Source of the DNA: Actinomycetota bacterium
Lineage (GTDB): Bacteria; Actinomycetota; Humimicrobiia; Humimicrobiales; Humimicrobiaceae
Assembly (NCBI GenBank): GCA_016870675.1
Contig: VGAU01000059.1
Span: 1 to 8,871, forward strand
Direction of reading: 5' to 3'
Length of the DNA: 8,871 nt
The notes beneath the pieces were generated by a model. It was not told where the DNA came from and did no database searches. It saw only the letters and a program-made list of their open reading frames with translations. A program made the translations under genes and the position numbers. Below are positions 5,768-8,871 of this stretch, piece by piece. The first letter of the stretch is position 1. Each line of letters opens with the position of its first letter.

Positions 5768-7084
5768 TTATTTAACTATGTTCTCTAAATTAGTTATTGA
5801 ACCAGTAATGCATATAATATCATTTATGCCAGAAATTTTTAAAGCAAATTTTATAGAATTTTCTATAGTATCTATCTTATATACCTTATCCGGCAGGTGG
5901 TCCGTATCTTTTAACGATTTTATTTTCTTGTTCACCGTTCTTTCCAGTTCATCTATATCCAGGCTTCTGCTGCCTAAACTTGAGGTTAAAATTAAAGTAT
6001 CGCTTATGCCTATTATATTTTCAACCATACTTTCATAATCTTTATCTTTCAGGACAGCAAATATTATTATTTTTCCCCTTTTACCAAAATACCTGCCAAC
6101 ATCACGGGCGAAATTTTCCACTCCTTCAGGATTGTGAGACGCATCTGCAATTACCAGAGGCCTTTTTCTTATTATCTCAAACCTTCCCCCCACCCGGATA
6201 CTGGATAAGCTCTCTTTTATTTTTTTTTCATTTATCTCTTTTTTCCAGGTCCCCAGGTAAAGTTCTGCGAGTACTATTGCCAGAGATAGATTTAAAGGCT
6301 GATACTGTCCAAGAAGTTTTAGCGGCAGATTCCTGTAAACATTCTTTATTCCTTTGATATCAAGCAGCCACCCTTCCAGGCCAAGATACACTTTTCTTTG
6401 TATGCAAAAATCGTTTCCAAATAAAAAAAGCCTGGAACCAGTATCCTTTACTTTTCTGGTTAAAATTTCCAGGACTTCTCTATCGCAGCTCGTAGTTGCA
6501 ACCAGCGCCTTTTCTTTTATAACTTCCACTTTCTCAGAGGTTATTTCTCTTATAGTACTGCCCAACATATCTGTGTGTTCAAGACTCACGCCAGTAAGTC
6601 CTACAACCTTCGAATCAGCGATATTGGTGGCATCCCATCTTCCTCCCATTCCTGCTTCAAGCGCCATAACCTCAATACCTTCATTTTCAGCCAATTTGAA
6701 TGCCATAGCGGAAATTATCTCAAACTGGGTAATTGGGCCGCCCATGTCCATTTTATTTACTTCCTCGATATAGGGGTATATCTCGTCAAAGACTTTAGTG
6801 AATTTTTTTTCTGAAACTTCCTTTCCGCTTATCCACATTCTCTCAATATAACTATTTATATGAGGAGAAATATGATAACCGGTATGAATACCGTGATAAT
6901 TTAATATGCCAGCAACCATTTTAGTAGTGGAAGTTTTACCGTTTGTTCCCACAATATGAATAAAATCAACCTTTTTTTGAGGATTATCCAGAAACTGAAG
7001 TATTTTCTCTATTCTTACAAGGCTTGGTTTTATTCCAAAAATAAGGCAGTCGTCTAAATATTTGCATACTTGCCTGTAGTTCAC
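5768..7084 (-). CDS. folC: Folylpolyglutamate synthase / dihydrofolate synthase
   Basis: Mur-ligase-family ATP-dependent enzyme that adds glutamate to folates (folylpolyglutamate synthase) and often also to dihydropteroate (dihydrofolate synthase), trapping folate cofactors in the cell. The 438-residue length is normal. Visible motifs: P-loop GTNGKTS at residues 46-52; the FolC signature GMGGRWDATN at about 145-154; LEHTDMLG at 168-175 followed by EK at 184-185, where the family carries its modified lysine; and DASHNPEG at 314-321 in the C-terminal domain. Whether it has one or both activities cannot be read from the sequence. The start is GTG (7082-7084) with only a weak GAG-like ribosome site, 25 nt after the valS stop, so coupling to valS translation is likely. 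The valS-folC pair is widespread in Gram-positive bacteria. A 63-nt gap follows before the next gene. Confidence 0.95.
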   Translation of the reverse strand: MNYRQVCKYLDDCLIFGIKPSLVRIEKILQFLDNPQKKVDFIHIVGTNGKTSTTKMVAGILNYHGIHTGYHISPHINSYIERMWISGKEVSEKKFTKVFDEIYPYIEEVNKMDMGGPITQFEIISAMAFKLAENEGIEVMALEAGMGGRWDATNIADSKVVGLTGVSLEHTDMLGSTIREITSEKVEVIKEKALVATTSCDREVLEILTRKVKDTGSRLFLFGNDFCIQRKVYLGLEGWLLDIKGIKNVYRNLPLKLLGQYQPLNLSLAIVLAELYLGTWKKEINEKKIKESLSSIRVGGRFEIIRKRPLVIADASHNPEGVENFARDVGRYFGKRGKIIIFAVLKDKDYESMVENIIGISDTLILTSSLGSRSLDIDELERTVNKKIKSLKDTDHLPDKVYKIDTIENSIKFALKISGINDIICITGSITNLENIVK

Positions 7085-7109
7085 TATTTCTCACTTTGGT
7101 TACCAGTTG

Positions 7110-8871
7110 TTATTTGCCAGTACTTTCCATTCTTGCTAACTGCTCATTTAATACTTTCAAGATCTTATCTGCCTGATCAAGCTTATCCTTTTCCTTTTGA
7201 ATTATTTTCTCTGGCGCTTTACTGGTAAAATCAGGATTTGATATCTTCTTTTTACTTTTTTCAATGTCTAAATTTACTTTTTTAATCTGATCTTTGATCC
7301 TCTTAATTTCCAGTTCCATATCAATCACATCAAGAATATAAATAAATATATCTATATTCCCTATTGTAGTCTTAATATATCCTTTCTGACTGGTGCAATC
7401 CTTAAATTCTACTTCACTCGTCTTTGCCAGACTGCAAATATACTCCCTGTTTTTTTCCAGTACATCTTTGCAGCTATCTTTACCAACCAGCAGGTTAACC
7501 TTTACCCTGCTGGCCGGACTTATTTTAAGCTCAGATCTTATTTTTCTTATCTCGCTTATAACATCAAAAAGTATTTTTATTTTATCTTCAATATCCTTGT
7601 TTACCCGGGCCGGTTCAAATTCCGGAAAACTCTCCACCATAATGCTTCTACCCTTATGCGGGATATTCTGCCAGATCTGTTCTGTAATAAAAGGCATAAA
7701 TGGGTGAAGAAGTTTAAGATATCTTTCTAAAACATGCCATAATATAAATAATGCATTTTTCTTATCATCATTATCTTTTGGAAAGTAAACTCTAACCTTT
7801 GCTGATTCAATATACCAGTCGCAATAATCATTCCACAGGAAGTTATTGAGCAGCTTTGAAGCAAAAGAAAAATTATATTTCCTTAAGTTTTTTTCAACAC
7901 CCTTTACTAGCCGGTTTAATCTGGACAAAATCCATCTGTCCCAGAGACCCAGGCTTAAATGGTCTATATTTATATTGTCAATATTTCTGCTTTCACTCAA
8001 ATTTGATATAACAAATTTAGACGCATTCCACAATTTATTTGCAAAATTTCTTACCCCTTCAATCTTCTCATCGCCCAGAATCAAATTTCTTCCAGGAGTA
8101 GTTAAAGATGTTAAAGTAAATCTTAAGACATCAGCTCCATTTTTTTTAATTATATCCGCCGGATCTATTACATTGCCCCTGGATTTACTCATTTTCTGCC
8201 CGAATGCATCATTTACCAGAGGGTTGATAAAAACTTCCCTGAAAGGGACATCCTTTTTAAAATACAGACTCATCATAATCATCCTGGCTACCCAGAAAAA
8301 AATAATATCATGGGCGGTAACAAGAACGTCGGTAGGAAAAAAATGTTTGATATCTTCAGTTTCTTCCGGCCATCCGAAAACTGCAAAGGGCCACAGGCAG
8401 GAACTGAACCATGTATCCAGAACATCCTGATCCTGTTCCACATTACTGCCACTGCACTTTGAACATCTTAGAGGGGTTTTTTCACTTACTATCATCTCAT
8501 TGCAATCTTTGCAATACCATGCCGGAATCCGGTGTCCCCACCAGAGCTGGCGGGATATGCACCAGTCCCTGATATTTTCCATCCAGTTGAAATATATCTT
8601 CTCCCATTTTTTGGGAATTATTTTCACCCTTCCTTCCTTCACTGCTGCGGCAGCCGGTCCAGTCAGCTCCTTCATAGATACAAACCACTGCATTGAAATC
8701 ATTGGCTCTATTACAGTACTGCACCTTGAGCAAATTCCAATTGAGGACCTGTGAATATTTTTACCCACCAGGTAACCCTGCTTATCTAAATCATGCAAGA
8801 CTTTTTGCCTTGCGGTGTTGCGGTCTAAACCCTCGTATTTCCCTGCATTGAAATTTAAGCTTGCATCCTTG
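7110..8871 (-). CDS. valS: Valyl-tRNA synthetase, C-terminal two thirds (5' end outside window)
   Basis: Class I aminoacyl-tRNA synthetase that attaches valine to tRNA-Val in the cytoplasm. The window holds 586 complete codons of a protein usually near 880 residues. The reading frame is open to the window edge, so no start is visible; the TTG at 8796-8798 is an internal leucine codon. The missing part should contain the HIGH motif and most of the editing domain. The end of the editing domain is recognisable in the first visible residues (GKYEGLDR). The ATP-binding KMSKS motif is intact at 8181-8195. Cysteine pairs CKDC and CSKC at 8454-8513 form a probable zinc ribbon before the DTWFSS motif; an earlier CSRC pair lies in the valine-enzyme pattern before EPMISMQWFV. 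The last 70 or so residues are charged and helical, matching the ValRS C-terminal coiled-coil arm. TAA stop; folC starts 25 nt downstream. Identification is secure from the motifs and the folC neighbour. Confidence 0.97.
   Translation of the reverse strand, partial: KDASLNFNAGKYEGLDRNTARQKVLHDLDKQGYLVGKNIHRSSIGICSRCSTVIEPMISMQWFVSMKELTGPAAAAVKEGRVKIIPKKWEKIYFNWMENIRDWCISRQLWWGHRIPAWYCKDCNEMIVSEKTPLRCSKCSGSNVEQDQDVLDTWFSSCLWPFAVFGWPEETEDIKHFFPTDVLVTAHDIIFFWVARMIMMSLYFKKDVPFREVFINPLVNDAFGQKMSKSRGNVIDPADIIKKNGADVLRFTLTSLTTPGRNLILGDEKIEGVRNFANKLWNASKFVISNLSESRNIDNINIDHLSLGLWDRWILSRLNRLVKGVEKNLRKYNFSFASKLLNNFLWNDYCDWYIESAKVRVYFPKDNDDKKNALFILWHVLERYLKLLHPFMPFITEQIWQNIPHKGRSIMVESFPEFEPARVNKDIEDKIKILFDVISEIRKIRSELKISPASRVKVNLLVGKDSCKDVLEKNREYICSLAKTSEVEFKDCTSQKGYIKTTIGNIDIFIYILDVIDMELEIKRIKDQIKKVNLDIEKSKKKISNPDFTSKAPEKIIQKEKDKLDQADKILKVLNEQLARMESTGK

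Noticed and set aside
5980..6773. Plus-strand open frames of 125 and 139 codons opposite folC
   Set aside because: Both are antisense to the well-supported folC coding sequence and show no domain, no credible ribosome site and a composition typical of shadow frames.
7846..8430. Plus-strand open frame of 194 codons
   Set aside because: It lies entirely opposite valS, whose protein has clear KMSKS and zinc motifs. The plus-strand translation is low-complexity (Ser/Leu/Phe-rich) with no recognisable domain, as expected for the antisense of an AT-rich gene.
8796..8798. TTG as a start of valS
   Set aside because: The frame continues upstream to the window edge with ValRS-like sequence (NFNAGKYEGLDR), so this is an internal leucine codon.

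Overview
The window is a single block of ten genes, all on the minus strand and packed head to tail, so transcription runs from high to low coordinates. In transcription order they are: valS (5' end outside the window), folC, a small membrane protein with two zinc ribbons, ndk, a DUF4321 membrane protein, a truncated maf, mreB, mreC, mreD and a class B penicillin-binding protein 2 (mrdA type). Gaps range from 3 to 63 nt, and two gene pairs overlap (23 and 29 nt). I see no rRNA, tRNA, mobile element, CRISPR array or convincing rho-independent terminator, and no gene-free stretch longer than 63 nt.

The DNA is AT-rich, with many ATA, AGA and TTA codons and frequent A/T runs. The gene order is that of the bacterial rod-shape locus. 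From memory, Streptomyces has valS-folC-small membrane protein-ndk-mreB-mreC-mreD-PBP2-rodA, whereas Bacillus and clostridia have valS-folC-...-maf-radC-mreB-mreC-mreD, often with a DUF4321 gene before maf in clostridia. This window carries ndk and a small membrane protein as in actinobacteria, and DUF4321 and maf as in Firmicutes. An AT-rich, deep-branching, uncultured actinobacterium (Humimicrobiia/OPB41-like) is my best guess. A Firmicutes-related lineage is the alternative; the window alone does not settle it.

Functionally, the upstream half is housekeeping: valyl-tRNA charging, folate polyglutamylation and NTP balancing. The downstream half encodes the elongasome, in which MreB filaments with MreC and MreD position the transpeptidase PBP2 for side-wall peptidoglycan synthesis. 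RodA, its usual glycosyltransferase partner, is not in the window; the sequence ends one base after the PBP2 stop.

The main oddity is maf. Only about the first 75-80 family residues remain; the stretch before the catalytic GADT motif is the last recognisable part, and radC, often the next gene, is absent. This looks like a deletion scar between DUF4321 and mreB. I found no evidence of a new defence, mobile or otherwise undescribed system; apart from the maf remnant and the mixed gene order the region is ordinary.
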